NCBI GenBank assembly: GCA_009801015.1
Contig: VHZZ01000011.1
Location: 433,862-471,106 of the forward strand
Direction: 5' to 3'
DNA: 37,245 nt
Origin: Silene noctiflora
Lineage: Eukaryota > Streptophyta > Magnoliopsida > Caryophyllales > Caryophyllaceae
Under the pieces are notes generated by a model that did no database searches, was not told the DNA's origin, and saw nothing but the letters and a program-made list of their open reading frames with translations. The first letter of the stretch is position 1; each line of letters starts with the position of its first letter. This document shows, piece by piece, positions 12,401 to 23,040 of this stretch. The position numbers were made by a program, and so were the translations under genes.

Positions 12401-15400
12401 AATTTATGGCCGGCGATTTTGAAGAAGAGTTCGTCGTTGATTGCTGCGTTTATTATGCGTAGCAAGTACGTCTTGTTTTGCTCGACGTGTAGTGTGTATG
12501 TACCTGTTCAATTGCAATACAATACAATTATTTAGATTAGTATTCAAGGGCTCAATAATCAAGACGGTTTTTAACAAACGGGCGTTCATGTTTTCATTTT
12601 ATCCCGGTTATTTATTTAGTTTTTTTTATTCTTTGTAAAAGGGTATTTTAATCAAAGATATATAATTAGTATGAATCTCATGCATGCATGCACGGTATAT
12701 ATAGATAATTTACTTTATAATAATGTATTATTTATATATTTTAAACTAACGCGTAATTAATAAAAAATGAAATGGAAAACTAATCAAAAGAATTGTGTAG
12801 AGTCATGAAATATTTATTTTGATGAAATACTTTTTTACAACATACTCTGTAACTAATTAATAATTCCAATTTATAAATTTTCTCAAATAGTTTTAATGAA
12901 TTTGTTTTTATGAAATTAATAATATCAGTTCATAGTTTTATTTATACTAATTAAGTACATGTTAAGTTTTTTTATAAGAATTTCATAATATCAATTTATA
13001 GGTTTTTCATATACAATTTTTTAGATTTACATACCAGTTTTGTTTTATTATAATTTAATTAAATAAATATAATTTAGTTCATAAAAATATTATAGTGAAT
13101 AAAAGATTATATGGTAATAAAAAAGATAAATTATTTAATTAAAAAAAATATTAAAAATGTTTGAGAATTTTTATTCTCTTAGTATATAGGAGGATTAAGT
13201 GGACGGTAGGATGCATTCCGGAGATTATATTTGCATGCACAAATGAAATGAACGTACGTAATACGTACTCTGAGAAGAGCTAGGGCAATTTCGAACAGGA
13301 CCGGTATGACCGTTAATTATGTGCGCATCGGAAATATTTGGCGGTAATCCAGATTTTGTAGCTTGGTTAATTACTGCTTCGGTATCTGCTTTCCACCATT
13401 CCCCTGCATTTCATAACCAAACCAAAAAAAAAAGCTTAAATTTTTTCACTCGATCCGAAAAAAAAAAAAAAAATGGGTCTACCGGCAAAACCCGTTAAAT
13501 TTTCAAGTTTCAACTTGAATATTCGACCCCTTATCTTATTACATGCATATAAATTTTATCCGAGTATGAAAATATTCTTTCAAGTGTTCCAAACGGTTAA
13601 GGATGTGATCACTTTATTATAAAAATTATTGTGAATTGACTGAAATTTAATTATTCGTGATATATTTACCATCGAGTCTAAGTCTAAGAGATGTTATTAG
13701 ACCTGTCAAACGGGTCGGGCAGGTCGGATCCCGGGTCGGGTCATACAGGTCGGGCAAAATACGAGTCGGGTTAGGGTCAAAATACGGGTCAAGAAATACT
13801 TTTTAACGTCTTTTTTAATCTATTTTTTTAATTAAAAAAATAATTTTTAAAAACATAAAACATATTTAAAAGTAATATTTTAATCATATTCAACGTTTAC
13901 ATTAATTATTTCAACGTTTACATTAATTATATTGACATAATTATTAAATTAATTTTTTTTTAATAATTATTTTATTATCAAGTATTGTAAAAGTGATATA
14001 AAATTGACTTCTTAGTTATGTTCGTAATTTTTAATAATAAAAAAATAATTTTTTTCAAATATAATATATAAATATTAATATTTTAATAAAAATATTGATT
14101 TATCTTTGACCCAACGGGTTGGGTCTCGACCCTAAAATAACGGGTCATTTCGGGTTCGGGTCAAACGGGTCACGGGTCGAAAAAACCGGATTTGTAACCC
14201 TAAAATGGGTCGGGTCGAGTTTTGACAGGTCTAGATGTTATATACCATGCTAAAAAAGGGTCTCACACTATTTAATTGAGATACCGTCTTAGACAAAAAT
14301 TTGTGAATTTATATAAAATGCTCACCGAAAATAATAATTTTTTCCTTGTCGGGTTTAGGAAAAGGATAAGTTGTGCCCTTCTTAGGGAGGAGGACTATAG
14401 CACCATGGACAGTGGCCCTAAGCCAAGAAATATGTGCATGCCAAAAAAGAGTGCCTCTTTGGCCTGTAATTGTGAAGTTGTATAGGTAGCTTTGTCCTGG
14501 CTGTATAGGACATTGTGTTATATACGCTGGACCGTCGGACCACCCTGTTCGAAGTTGTCGAACCCCGTGCCTGCGCATCACACAAACAATTTAACACTCT
14601 TTTTTAAACTCGCAAAATAATACAGAGTAATATATATATACATCTATAAATTGAAGCAAGCATTCGTAAATTTTATGGAGTTTCAGAGTTAATTTTGTGT
14701 AAAACGGTTTTAGGCTCACCAATGTATGGTGACGTTGTATGGGACGTTGTTAATAACCTTAACGAGAACATTATCACCCTCCCTTGCACGTAGAGTTGGC
14801 CCTGGAAATTTGCCATTGACTGTCACAATTGACTTGGTTGAACACAGCTTTGTGTAGTTCGCCATCAACACCTACATGCATTAGAAAAACCGTAAATAAT
14901 TTATGAATAAACGAATTAATGTAAAATTGCTTGCAGTAGGTTTCGTGAGAGACCGTCTCTCACTAATTTAGTGAGAGACATAATAGAAAAATAGAAAAAG
15001 CAGTGGGTCCCTCACCCCATCATGTGAGAGGTTTCTCAATAACGCTATTGAGAGACCGTCTCTCAGAAGTTTTTGTGAATTGCTTACATACAAGATTTGT
15101 TAATTTCAAAATGTAAAATTAATATTCAAAAAACATGTGACAATCTTATTTAAGTATTTACTTACAAAAATACGTGACAATCTTATTTAATTATCTACGT
15201 AGAATGTTTACAAAAATTAATAATCATGCATATAAGAATGTTTTTTTTTTGTTTAAAGGAAGACACATTTGTACTCAGGTTGTGAGTAATACGACTCATA
15301 ACTTTAACAACTAAGCTAGTTGACATCTGCATGCATAGGTCAGAAGAATGTTAGATACCTTGAATTCGTAATGCCTCACCGCGGCAACCTCGGCTAGAAC

Positions 15401-15445
15401 CGGCCGCAAGAGTAATACAACCATGACAACAATCCAATGTTCCAT
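9424..15445 (-). CDS. Laccase (multicopper oxidase, secreted)
   Basis: Six exons rebuilt from splice sites: 15445-15359, 14871-14720, 14570-14326, 13403-13269, 12503-11583 and 9554-9424; 1671 bp, 556 aa, in frame throughout. Exons of 152 and 245 bp match the usual plant laccase structure. Seen: a hydrophobic signal peptide at about 1-20 ([13 protein letters not shown]); copper motif L1 with H79-W-H81 ([12 protein letters not shown]); L2 with H124-A-H126; L3 HPIHLHG with H457, H460, H462; L4 with H519-C520-H521 and H525, axial Leu530; C-terminal PPPKDLPKC. All ten His ligands and the type-1 Cys are present, so the enzyme looks active. Many N-x-S/T sites fit secretion. Plant laccases oxidise monolignols or other phenols with O2 in the cell wall; the exact substrate cannot be told here. 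Introns 1, 2, 3 and 5 carry mobile DNA and intron 4 a Helitron-like end; intron 5 contains the assembly gap. Which of the laccase subgroups it belongs to needs a tree. Confidence 0.96.
9591..9760. mobile_element. hAT-like left end rich in GGGCC, laccase intron 5
   Basis: It begins TAGAGCTGATCATTTCCGG and runs into GGGCCGG-rich sequence, like the hAT-type MITEs elsewhere in the window. The right end was not found; it may lie in the assembly gap, so this is only a partial element. Confidence 0.4.
10005..10404. other. Assembly gap (400 N)
   Basis: An unbroken run of N lies inside laccase intron 5. Its round length suggests a placeholder, so the true size is unknown. Apparent reading frames across it are meaningless. 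Confidence 0.99.
10405..10538 (-). mobile_element. Helitron-like 5' end, laccase intron 5
   Basis: On the minus strand the sequence starts A|TCCCCTATATACTAAAAG at 10538, resembling the element at 17389. The body runs toward the assembly gap and no 3' end was seen. Confidence 0.4.
10769..11232. mobile_element. Foldback element in laccase intron 5
   Basis: The left arm (about 10769-10892) and right arm (about 11108-11232) are inverted repeats of over 100 bp. Shared landmarks include CATAACTCGTGTTTACGAGTT and its complement, and CCGAAATACYCAATTTTTT. Target duplications were not found, so the superfamily is open (MULE-like foldback is possible). Confidence 0.75.
11151..11550. repeat. 200-bp tandem duplication beside a laccase splice donor
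   Basis: Copies at about 11151-11350 and 11351-11550 differ at only a few bases and have an offset of exactly 200 bp. The first copy overlaps the right arm of the foldback element. The second ends about 32 bp from the exon 5 donor at 11582, on the intron side. Confidence 0.93.
12434..12454 (-). promoter_or_regulatory. Degenerate miR397 target-like site in laccase exon 5
   Basis: The coding segment for INAAIND sits where plant laccase mRNAs normally pair with miR397. Against the complement of miR397a recalled from knowledge, I count 5 mismatches in 21, including miRNA positions 3, 8 and 12. This is weak pairing; regulation by miR397 is doubtful. Confidence 0.35.
12640..13194 (-). mobile_element. 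Helitron-like 5' end, laccase intron 4
   Basis: On the minus strand the sequence starts TCCTCCTATATACTAAGAG at 13194, after an A, and continues into AT-rich sequence with an AGAGAAT/ATTCTCT pair. No hairpin plus CTAG end was found, so the left limit is a guess. Confidence 0.35.
13698..14233. mobile_element. hAT-type MITE in laccase intron 3
   Basis: It has perfect terminal inverted repeats TAGACCTGTCAAA / TTTGACAGGTCTA and a perfect 8-bp target duplication GATGTTAT (13690-13697, 14234-14241). Ends are rich in GGGTCGGGT; the middle is very AT-rich. There is no transposase, so it is non-autonomous. Length is 536 bp. Confidence 0.92.
14933..15077. mobile_element. 145-bp MITE with GAGAGACSGTCTCTCA ends, laccase intron 1
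   Basis: Near-identical palindromic ends (TGAGAGACCGTCTCTCA) face each other. The element is flanked by an AATTGCTT duplication at 14925-14932 and 15078-15085. An 8-bp duplication suggests hAT; one more weakly matching base would allow Mutator. Confidence 0.75.
15241..15352 (-). mobile_element. tRNA-derived SINE in laccase intron 1
   Basis: On the minus strand there is an A-box-like TAGCTTAGTTGTTAAAG, a decayed B-box region, and a poly-A tail (plus-strand T run at 15241-15250). It is flanked by the duplication AAGAATGTT at 15234-15242 and 15344-15352. Length is about 101 bp without the duplication. Confidence 0.75.
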
Positions 15446-15700
15446 TTTTTTTTTCTAAATTACTCCTTTGAATGAAACACCTTATTATTTGGAATATCTT
15501 TTGTAAATTATCTATTATGGAGTTATGATTGTACTAAATTAAGTAATTATTTAGTTAATTATAAGCTTTTTTTCTCAATTATTGGGAGTTGATTATATGA
15601 CGGACCAACACGAACTTGATATAAGCTCATAGTCATTAGAGATGCGATGTCATTTTAGTTGTTAGGTACGGAGTAAAATATGAAGAAGCCATCATACATA

Positions 15701-15907
15701 CTCCCGCCGTCCCGGTCATTTTTCCATTTTGGAGTGTCTCAGTGCAGTCAATTGTTGTCCTTTTTATTTTCGGATTGTATTTGATGAGTAATTTGATCTT
15801 TCACATTCAATTTAGTCCACTTATCATCTTATAATTGGCTTCCTCCTCTTTCGTTGGTCTTTGTGCCAGAATCAAAGGATAACAAATGACCGGGACGGAG
15901 GAGAGAG
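15701..15907 (+). mobile_element. Stowaway MITE, 207 bp
   Basis: Ends CTCCCGCCGTCCCGGTCATTT and AAATGACCGGGACGGAGGAG are inverted, with TA duplications at 15699-15700 and 15908-15909. It lies about 250 bp upstream of the laccase start, so it may sit in its promoter. Confidence 0.9.
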
Positions 15908-15909
15908 TA

Positions 15910-16870
15910 TGTTTTAAACTTGTGTGATTCTTACATAATTTTAATCACCTGGGTTTCTTCATTGTTACATAAAGTTATTACAATACATATATACATTAAT
16001 CTAACTCATTTACGCGGTTGATTACTCATTAACGTCGGTTAGACATAGATCGGACAGTTGCACACAAATAGGAGATGTTGATGATGTTGACTTAGGCTCT
16101 GTTCTTTCTGACTTAATTTCCACTCATTTCAGTTCAACTTCAGCTTGATTTAACTCAGTTCAGCTCAACTCTTTACAAATTAAATCTCACTTCAATTTCA
16201 TCCTATGCAGCTGAGCAAAATTCAGCTCAGCTGCATGCCTGCATTTAGTTCAATTTAACTAAAAACAACATGACCTTAGCTTGACTTTTTTGAACTTTTC
16301 TGAGTAAACTTATAAGAACTTAATTTTTTTTAACTGAATTTACTGGATCAGAACTACTAAACTTATAATAGCTGAATTTTTCTGAATTTCACTTATAAAT
16401 TGAATTTATAGGATCTACATAACCGAACTTTAAAGTAAATGATCTCGTTTTTAAGTTCAACGATATAATGTTGCGAGTATTTTCTTTATAATTAGATAAA
16501 CGAAGTTGTACATTATTCTGAATTTATGTAAGGTGATGGTTTTTAATCTACTATGCATGTTTGTGGAGTATTATTAGGTTAGAACATTAGTTGAATTGAT
16601 TAATCATGAAAGTGATCAAGAGCTAGCGTAACACATTTAACACACCAAAAAAATACATTGAATCACCGTTGACATTGACTGTAATATTCCACAAACTGAA
16701 GACACCTTCAACTAGCTGTTTAACAACATCTTTCGACCTGCATTTGTTACGAGATATCGACATATTCATAAATAGGAAATATGATATAGTGATATATTGT
16801 AGAGAATAATATTGTGATTTTTTAGAATAAGATATAGCTGGTTAACGATATTATGTGATCTTCGATATAC
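15910..16870. other. Gene-free spacer with one Tourist-like left end
   Basis: TTA followed by GGCTCTGTTCTTTCTGAC at 16092 looks like the left end of a Tourist-type element, but no matching right end was found. The following sequence is rich in TCAGTTCAACT words. Confidence 0.35.

Positions 16871-16946
<76 letters not shown>
16871..16946. repeat. (TA)n microsatellite
   Basis: About 76 bp of TA dinucleotide, interrupted once by TG near 16890. It is likely length-variable. Confidence 0.97.
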
Positions 16947-16951
<5 letters not shown>

Positions 16952-17094
16952 CACAGTTATAATAGTTAGAGGTACAAAACGAACGAATTATCAATAACGA
17001 TTCTCTTTATGAACTCTCCCCTCTCGAATTCTAATAGCATTAATTCCACTTTGACAAGGACGTACAAGATTCACAAAAATTCTAAGGTCCTAAG

Positions 17095-17261
17095 GTCCAC
17101 CGGGTGTACAAGAATATCGTACACAATAACCAATTAGATACTTTAGTTTTTATTTTATTAAGATTATGTTCTATTATTTTGAGAAATTTATTCAATTCTA
17201 ATTCTAATATTATTATTGGGTAGGGTGTACGATCAATGACATGGTACACCCGGTGTACCCA
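17095..17261. mobile_element. MITE family with CACCGGGTGTAC ends, copy 1
   Basis: Ends CCACCGGGTGTACAAG and ACACCCGGTGTACCCA are inverted. The body is shared with 36735-36901. No target duplication could be fixed. Confidence 0.75.
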
Positions 17262-17388
17262 AGATTTTATTCTCGTGTTTAACGTTGGCGAAATTTAACT
17301 TAATAGGAAAGAAAACAACCCTATTCTTCTGTCAAAAAATAAGAAAATTACGAGATAAAACGCAATAATAGCTCTTTTCTTGGACACT

Positions 17389-18050
17389 TCCCCCTATATA
17401 CTAAAAGAATAGGTGAATTCACAAGTTTTCCCTCCGAAAATCATCCTTTTAAGTAAGGAAACTATGATAATTTAATTGTTTTTACTAAATAAGAAAATTA
17501 ATAATTTCATTATACAATTCATTTCATTAAAATTAATCTTTTGATTAAATTATATATTTTCGCTAAACATTAAACTATAATATTTTAATTAAAATCAAAA
17601 TAAATAATAAAAAACTAGAAACTATTAAATCTTTTATCGGTACTATTATTTAAGAATGACTTGACTCATACTATGTATAAACAAAACTATAAATCGTTTT
17701 TATTACTTTCATGACAAAAAGAAATTGAGAGAATTTATAAAATTGGAATCGTTAGCTTTGTGGTATAGAAAATACCTTTTTAAAAACTCAATTCAGCACA
17801 TTACTCAATTCTCTTGAATTAATTTTTAGTTTTAATTATTATTTTTTTCTCGAAGCAAAATACAATAACGAGAAAATTAACAATTAATGAACTACCACTA
17901 TTATTTTACTGTTCATTTTTTTCCCTCATATCAAAATATTATTACGTGAAATATGAAAAATTAATAAAGTGTTAATTTATGATTAGGTGATTCAAAAATA
18001 AAAACTCTATAAAATTAAACCGCACATTTATTGCACGAGATCTAAACTAG
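17389..18050 (+). mobile_element. Non-autonomous Helitron-like element, 662 bp
   Basis: The 5' end TCCCCCTATATACTAAAAG and a 3' imperfect hairpin (CCGCACATTTATTGCACG) ending in CTAG at 18047-18050, followed by T, frame an AT-rich body with no coding capacity. The base before TC is T rather than the usual A, so the exact 5' base is uncertain. Confidence 0.6.
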
Positions 18051-18532
18051 TCAGTTTATTAACACAAATGATTCACCTTATACATACTCGTCTTAATCGA
18101 TCAACGGGCTCATGCATTGTTTTTCACGTCGACTCAAATTTAGAGAATTGCTTTTTCACAATGACTTTCGAACAAGTATTTTATATCTTTATGTTAAAAG
18201 AAAAAGTCTATAAATCCGAGTAATCTTAAGCCCCGTTCTCTCAGGCTCAATTTCAACTCATTTAACTTGAACTTAGTTTCAGCAATGAACTCTTTAGCCT
18301 AGTTCAGCTAAGATCCATTCAGTTAAATTTTTCCGCCGAAAAAATATAGCCTTAAAAAATATAGCCTTAAACTCTTTAGCCTAGTGAGTATTACTATACC
18401 TAGTTCAAGCCAATCCAAACCACTTGCCACCTAAGTAGCACCAAAACGGACACGGACACGACACGGACACGTGATTCGGCATCCCATGAAATTTAGGACA
18501 CGGGACACACTGTTTAAATTTAATAAAATATA

Positions 18533-18773
18533 CTCCCTCCGTTCAACTCCACACTACACCTTTTTTTTTTCACGTTTGCCAACGCGGGTTTTACGCGGTA
18601 AATATATTTAGCTACGTATTTACAAAAATTATAAAAGTTAGATATTAATAACGTATTCCTAAAGACGAATCACATAAGATCTCACATAAATATATTTTCA
18701 CTTATGAATTGAGAGAAAATTGGAGTTAAATTGCTACTTGTGAATAGTGTAGTGTGGAGTTGAATGGAGGGAG
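18533..18773. mobile_element. Stowaway MITE with long inverted ends, 241 bp
   Basis: It starts CTCCCTCCGTTCAACTCCAC and ends with the inverted match GTGGAGTTGAATGGAGGGAG, flanked by TA at 18531-18532 and 18774-18775. The right border is also the target of a SINE insertion. Confidence 0.92.
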
Positions 18774-18908
18774 TATATTTTATTTTATTTTTTGGTTCAA
18801 ATGATCGCACTATGTCGCGGGTGAGAATCGAACCCCCAACTTCATGGTTGGGGTAAGAGAGCTCTTATCACTTGAGCTAGCTCTTGTTCTCGAGGGAGTA
18901 TATTTTAT
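18767..18908 (-). mobile_element. tRNA-derived SINE inserted at a Stowaway border
   Basis: Minus strand: A-box GAGCTAGCTCAAGTGATAAG, B-box GGTTCGATTCTC, then a short tail and A-rich 3' end; body 18784-18891 (108 bp). A 17-bp direct duplication beginning GAGGGAGTATATTTT lies at 18767-18783 and 18892-18908. It could be mistaken for a tRNA gene, but it does not fold into a normal cloverleaf and has the duplication. Confidence 0.87.
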
Positions 18909-19390
18909 GGTTATAAATAACGTATGATTTCATTTTTTTAATGTATTTAATATTAAATTTTCATGAGTGAAGGTTAAATTTGACCTTGACTATGACTAAT
19001 TTTCATTACCCAACCAAACCTATCTTCTAATTAATCTCTTTTGAAATTTTATTTCTCGTCTAACTATAAGCATTTGTCGCATTGTCGGGTGTCCGTGCTA
19101 CTAGCTTGCCTAGAGCCTCACATCCAAAACATTTGGTCCAGCCCAAACCAGACAATCGCAGCAGTAAATCATGAACAGTCTTCATTGTTTTTTCTCAACA
19201 TTTAATTGAATTTTTGAATTACATTCAGATCTTACTATAATTATTATCATCAAAATTAAAATTACAATACTTGGAATTTGCATCTGCAAATCTTCACATC
19301 GTCATTGTCGAGGTATCCTACATTTGATTTTGCAGAGTTTGTAGTTTAATTTTGTTAATTTTGTTGAATGTGATTCACTTAATTGCTATT

Positions 19391-20177
19391 ATTTGATCAA
19401 TTTAGGGTTTTAATCAATAAGCTTACTTAAAAGGTTTGATTTTTGATTGAATGATCAATTAATTATTGATAATGATGTGTGTGAATTGATGAATTCATAG
19501 TTATTCTGCTTAAATATTCAAATCAATTGAGAATTTTATGGAATTGAAGTTGGTTGATGCGAAAGTTGTTGTGTTTAATTTAATTGAGAGTTGCAGTATT
19601 CAGATTAGGGTTTTAGTCATTAAATTTACTCAAAAGCTTTAATCTTTGATTGAATGATCACTTAATTATCGATAATGATGTGTGTGTGATTTAATGAATT
19701 CATTGTTATTCTACCAAAATACGCAATCAATTGAGATTGTTTGAAATTGAAGTTGGTTGACTCGAAAGTTGTCTTTCATTTAATTGAAAATTGCAGTATT
19801 CAAATTAGGGTTCTTGTCATTTAAATTACTCAAAAGCTTTGATCTTTGATTGAATGATGAGTGTGAATTGATGAGTTCATTGTTATGCTACCAAAATACG
19901 CAAATAATTGAGAAGTCTTCGAAATTGAAGTTGGTTGATGCGAAAGTTAGTTTTTCATTTAGGTCGGAGTTGCAGTATTCAAATTAGGGTTTAGTCATTA
20001 AATCTACTCAAAAACTTTGATCTTTGATTTAGTGAACACTTCATTTTTGTAATAGTCTGTTTGATTTGATGGATTCATTGTTATTCTACCAGAGTTTATG
20101 CAGTCAATTGAGAATTGTACGAAACTGAAGTTGGTTGATACAAAAGTTGTTGTCTTTGATTTAGGTGAGAGTTGCAG
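19391..20177 (+). repeat. Four ~200-bp tandem repeats in the EMC8/9 leader
   Basis: Units share TTAGGGTTTT, CTTTGATTGAATGA, GATGAATTCAT, GAAGTTGGTTGA and end in TTGCAG at 19591, 19791, 19970 and 20172 (spacing 200, 179, 202). The last TTGCAG lies about 38 bp before the start codon, so it is the likely acceptor of a 5'-UTR intron. Confidence 0.85.
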
Positions 20178-20214
20178 TATTCATATTTGTTTGTGATTGC
20201 TTGTGAAAGAAACC

Positions 20215-23040
20215 ATGACTGGGGAATTGGTGTATGAGATTGGACAAAATGCTTATATAAAGCTAGTCCTACATGCCCTAAAGCATAGGACAAATGCCGT
20301 CAATGGCGTGTTGCTTGGACGATATGAACAGAGCAAGGGAGTGGTGGAGATCTCTGAGGCTGTCCCTCTTTTCCATTCCAACATTGGGCTTCTACCTCCC
20401 CTTGAGATTGCCCTTATGCAAGTATGTTTCGCATTTCTTCCGTTGTCTTTGATAGTTACTTTGTGGTTGCTCAAGTATTTTGTAGTTTTATGCCTTTGCC
20501 AATTGTGGGTATGCAATTTCTTACTTTAGCATTGTTGTTGTGAAGAGGCTATCAATGAATGTGATATTTGATGATCAAACTATTTGCGACTTGCATATGG
20601 TTAACAATGTGGGAACGTGCTACATAATGGAAACACTTTATCAATTAAAAATATTCGCCTGATTAGTCTAAAAACGATAGATATGTGTGCTATGTCATCT
20701 GTGCATATAGTCAGTCATATACATATGTATTAATAGTCAAGATCCTCTCCATTTCCTTCTAGGTACGGGGGAGGGAGAATTTGGAGGTTCAGATTTGTTA
20801 GTCTAGGTCAAGGATGAACAGGAAGAGACGAGATTTTTGTAAAGGAGTCTGATGCCACTTTAGCAAAGTAGTTGTTGTTGAGGGGCTGTGAATGAGCGAG
20901 ATAATTGATATTTTAATGATCAATTGAGATGCAACTTGCATATGGTTAATATCGTGGGATTTTCTTACATAGTGGAAGTACTTTGTTAATTGAAACTGTT
21001 TGCTTATTAGTTAAAATTGCGGAAGTACTTTGTTAATTAAAATTGTGGGATTTTCTACCTTAATAAGACAACGAGGAGAGATAGCTCTTTGACCATAACC
21101 TTTAACCAAAGTTTGGGACATCAAGATATTCTCAAAAAGTCAAAAATGCTCCGACCTCGAACAAATGCTGCTTGCTCCTTCCTAACAGGATCAGGCTTAA
21201 GACCTTGCAATCTATTAGAATGAATCTTGTTAGTAGTCTTGTACATGACAGTGCAACAACCAAGCAGGATTTTGTTTGTTGGGTGCTTTGACAGTAGACG
21301 CCTTTAGTACATTATCATTCTGTCATCTTTTGGCTCATTAATCTATCATGCAGATTGCAGATTATTGTCAATTTTGGATGTGTGTTGCAAACTTGCAACT
21401 TGAAAGTGATTTGGGAGCTAGTTTTATTTTCAGGCCCTCTCTTTGATTGTTTGCATCCGCTTCTGGCATTGTGTTTGTGATGTAAAATGTAAATGTGGCA
21501 CTCTTTGAGTTGTGTGATGTTTGGACAGTAGAGTCCCAGCTTTCCTCTCTTTGAAGTGGTTCTTTGTTGCAAAAAAGAAACAAAAAAACTTGTTTTTCTT
21601 TTTTCACTGCCTTATTATGGTGATCGGTGATTTATGAAGAAGAATGATTTGTACTGATTTGTCTTCTGTTTAATTAGATAGAAGAATATTACAGTGATCA
21701 AGGTTTGAGCTTGGTGGGGTACTTCCACGCAAATGAAAGGGCTGATGATAATGATCTCAGTAATGTTGCCAAGAACATTGGAGATCATCTTTGTCGATAT
21801 TTCCCTCAGTCCGGAATTCTCTTGGTATGTAACATAGTTAGAACTTGTGCAGTCTTTTTGCCTCGTTACATTTGTTTTCCATTCTAGAGCTAGTAAGAGA
21901 CCTCTTATATTACAGTCGGTTGATTACAGTTTATGAATTTGTTTGGCTCCTAGTTGGACAATAAAAAGCTGGGAGCTTTATCAAAAGTGAAAGATCGCAG
22001 CCCCGTAATGCAGGTACCTCCTCGTTCTTTGTATGTTAGTTTATCAAATGCTACTTACAACATATATATCACATGTATATTTCGGATGACTTGAAGCTTA
22101 TGAACTTTTTGAAATCAGCTTAACCATGAAAATTGCAAGTTTATGGGATGACCTTATCTAGTCATTGGATAATTATTGTCGGAACGAATATGTTCTCATT
22201 TGATTTGTTGGCTGATGTATATATTTCAACAAAAAGGACTGAGACTTGAGAAGTTGAGAGTGGAAGTCTTGCACCAACAATGACACATGGCCAAATTAAT
22301 GAAGCTTAACATAGTAAAAATTGCAAAGTTATATGCAAATTGTCGAGGCCATATTGCAGTGGAGGAATTTAGGTCAACCATAATGGTTGCTTTTTAGCCA
22401 TATTGCGAGTAATGATGTGGCAATGGTAGGAGTTGAGAATGAGAGCTCCTACTATTCTGGATGCCCCCTTTTTAGCTATGTGGAGCGAGGGTCGCCTCGT
22501 GATAGCTTTTTAAGTTTATACTGTAATTATGTTAACACAATGCTCTGTCACGCTCCCCTTTGGCTCAATAGTAGTTGAGTTGCTAATATTTCAAGTCAAG
22601 AATTCAGACCTTGCTCCCCTTACTTTTTGCTTCAACATCCGCTATTGCCATAGTCGATTGCTTTTGTGTCGTCGAATAATGATCACACACTAATAGTCTA
22701 ATTCAAAGCTTCTTATCATCACTCTTTTTACTGTGTGCTTATTCTGTATCAGCTATATAGAAGAGATGGATCAAAATGGAAAGTAGGTGGCGTAGAGGAG
22801 GGTGGTCGGCTAGGACTGAAGGAGCCATCAGCCAATGTAATGCTATTGGATTATATTTCATCTAAGAAATGGGAGGACATTGTAGACTTTGACGATCACC
22901 TCGATGACATCAGCAAGTCAGTCCCTATACTTTGTATCAAGTCTATCACACTATAACTAGTTAATATATTTGATTCATAATGAATTCATGCATCGTTTCC
23001 TTCTCCCAGGGACTGGCTTAATGCTGAATTATTCAAGTGA
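20215..23040 (+). CDS. EMC8/9: ER membrane protein complex subunit 8/9 homolog (EMC8/9)
   Basis: Five exons: 20215-20421, 21678-21824, 21954-22013, 22753-22916, 23010-23040; 609 bp, 202 aa, phases consistent. The protein opens MTGELVYEIGQNAYIKLVLH and continues through VNGVLLGR, LVGYFHANER, AKNIGDHLCRYFP, LKEPSANVMLLDYIS and DDHLDDISKDWLN, all hallmarks of the EMC8/EMC9 (UPF0172) family; the plant homologue is also about 200 aa. Family knowledge: the subunit has an MPN-like fold without JAMM metal ligands and sits on the cytosolic side of the EMC, which inserts tail-anchored and multipass proteins into the ER. Consistent with that, no HxH pair is seen around VPLFHSNIGLLPP. The ATG at 20215 is chosen because it starts the conserved N-terminus; an open frame upstream has no ATG. 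The leader upstream is made of four ~200-bp repeats. Confidence 0.95.
20541..21015 (+). repeat. Diverged direct duplication in EMC8/9 intron 1
   Basis: 20541-20665 and about 20878-21015 share ACTTGCATATGGTTAA, GTGGGA, CTTACATAGTGGAA-like and ACTTTGTTAATT-like words in the same order. There are no transposon ends. Confidence 0.6.

Noticed and set aside
16095-16455. Complete Tourist-like MITE starting at 16095
   Set aside because: The TTA-GGCTCTGTTCTTT left end is convincing, but no inverted right end was found.
16766-16954. Tyr/Ile-rich open frame on the minus strand
   Set aside because: It is a translation of the (TA)n microsatellite.
18784-18891. Possible tRNA gene on the minus strand
   Set aside because: It has A and B boxes but no proper cloverleaf, and is flanked by a 17-bp target duplication, so it is a SINE.
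19391-20177. CRISPR-like or satellite array
   Set aside because: Repeats are long (~200 bp), diverged and lack unique spacers; they form a gene leader in a plant genome.
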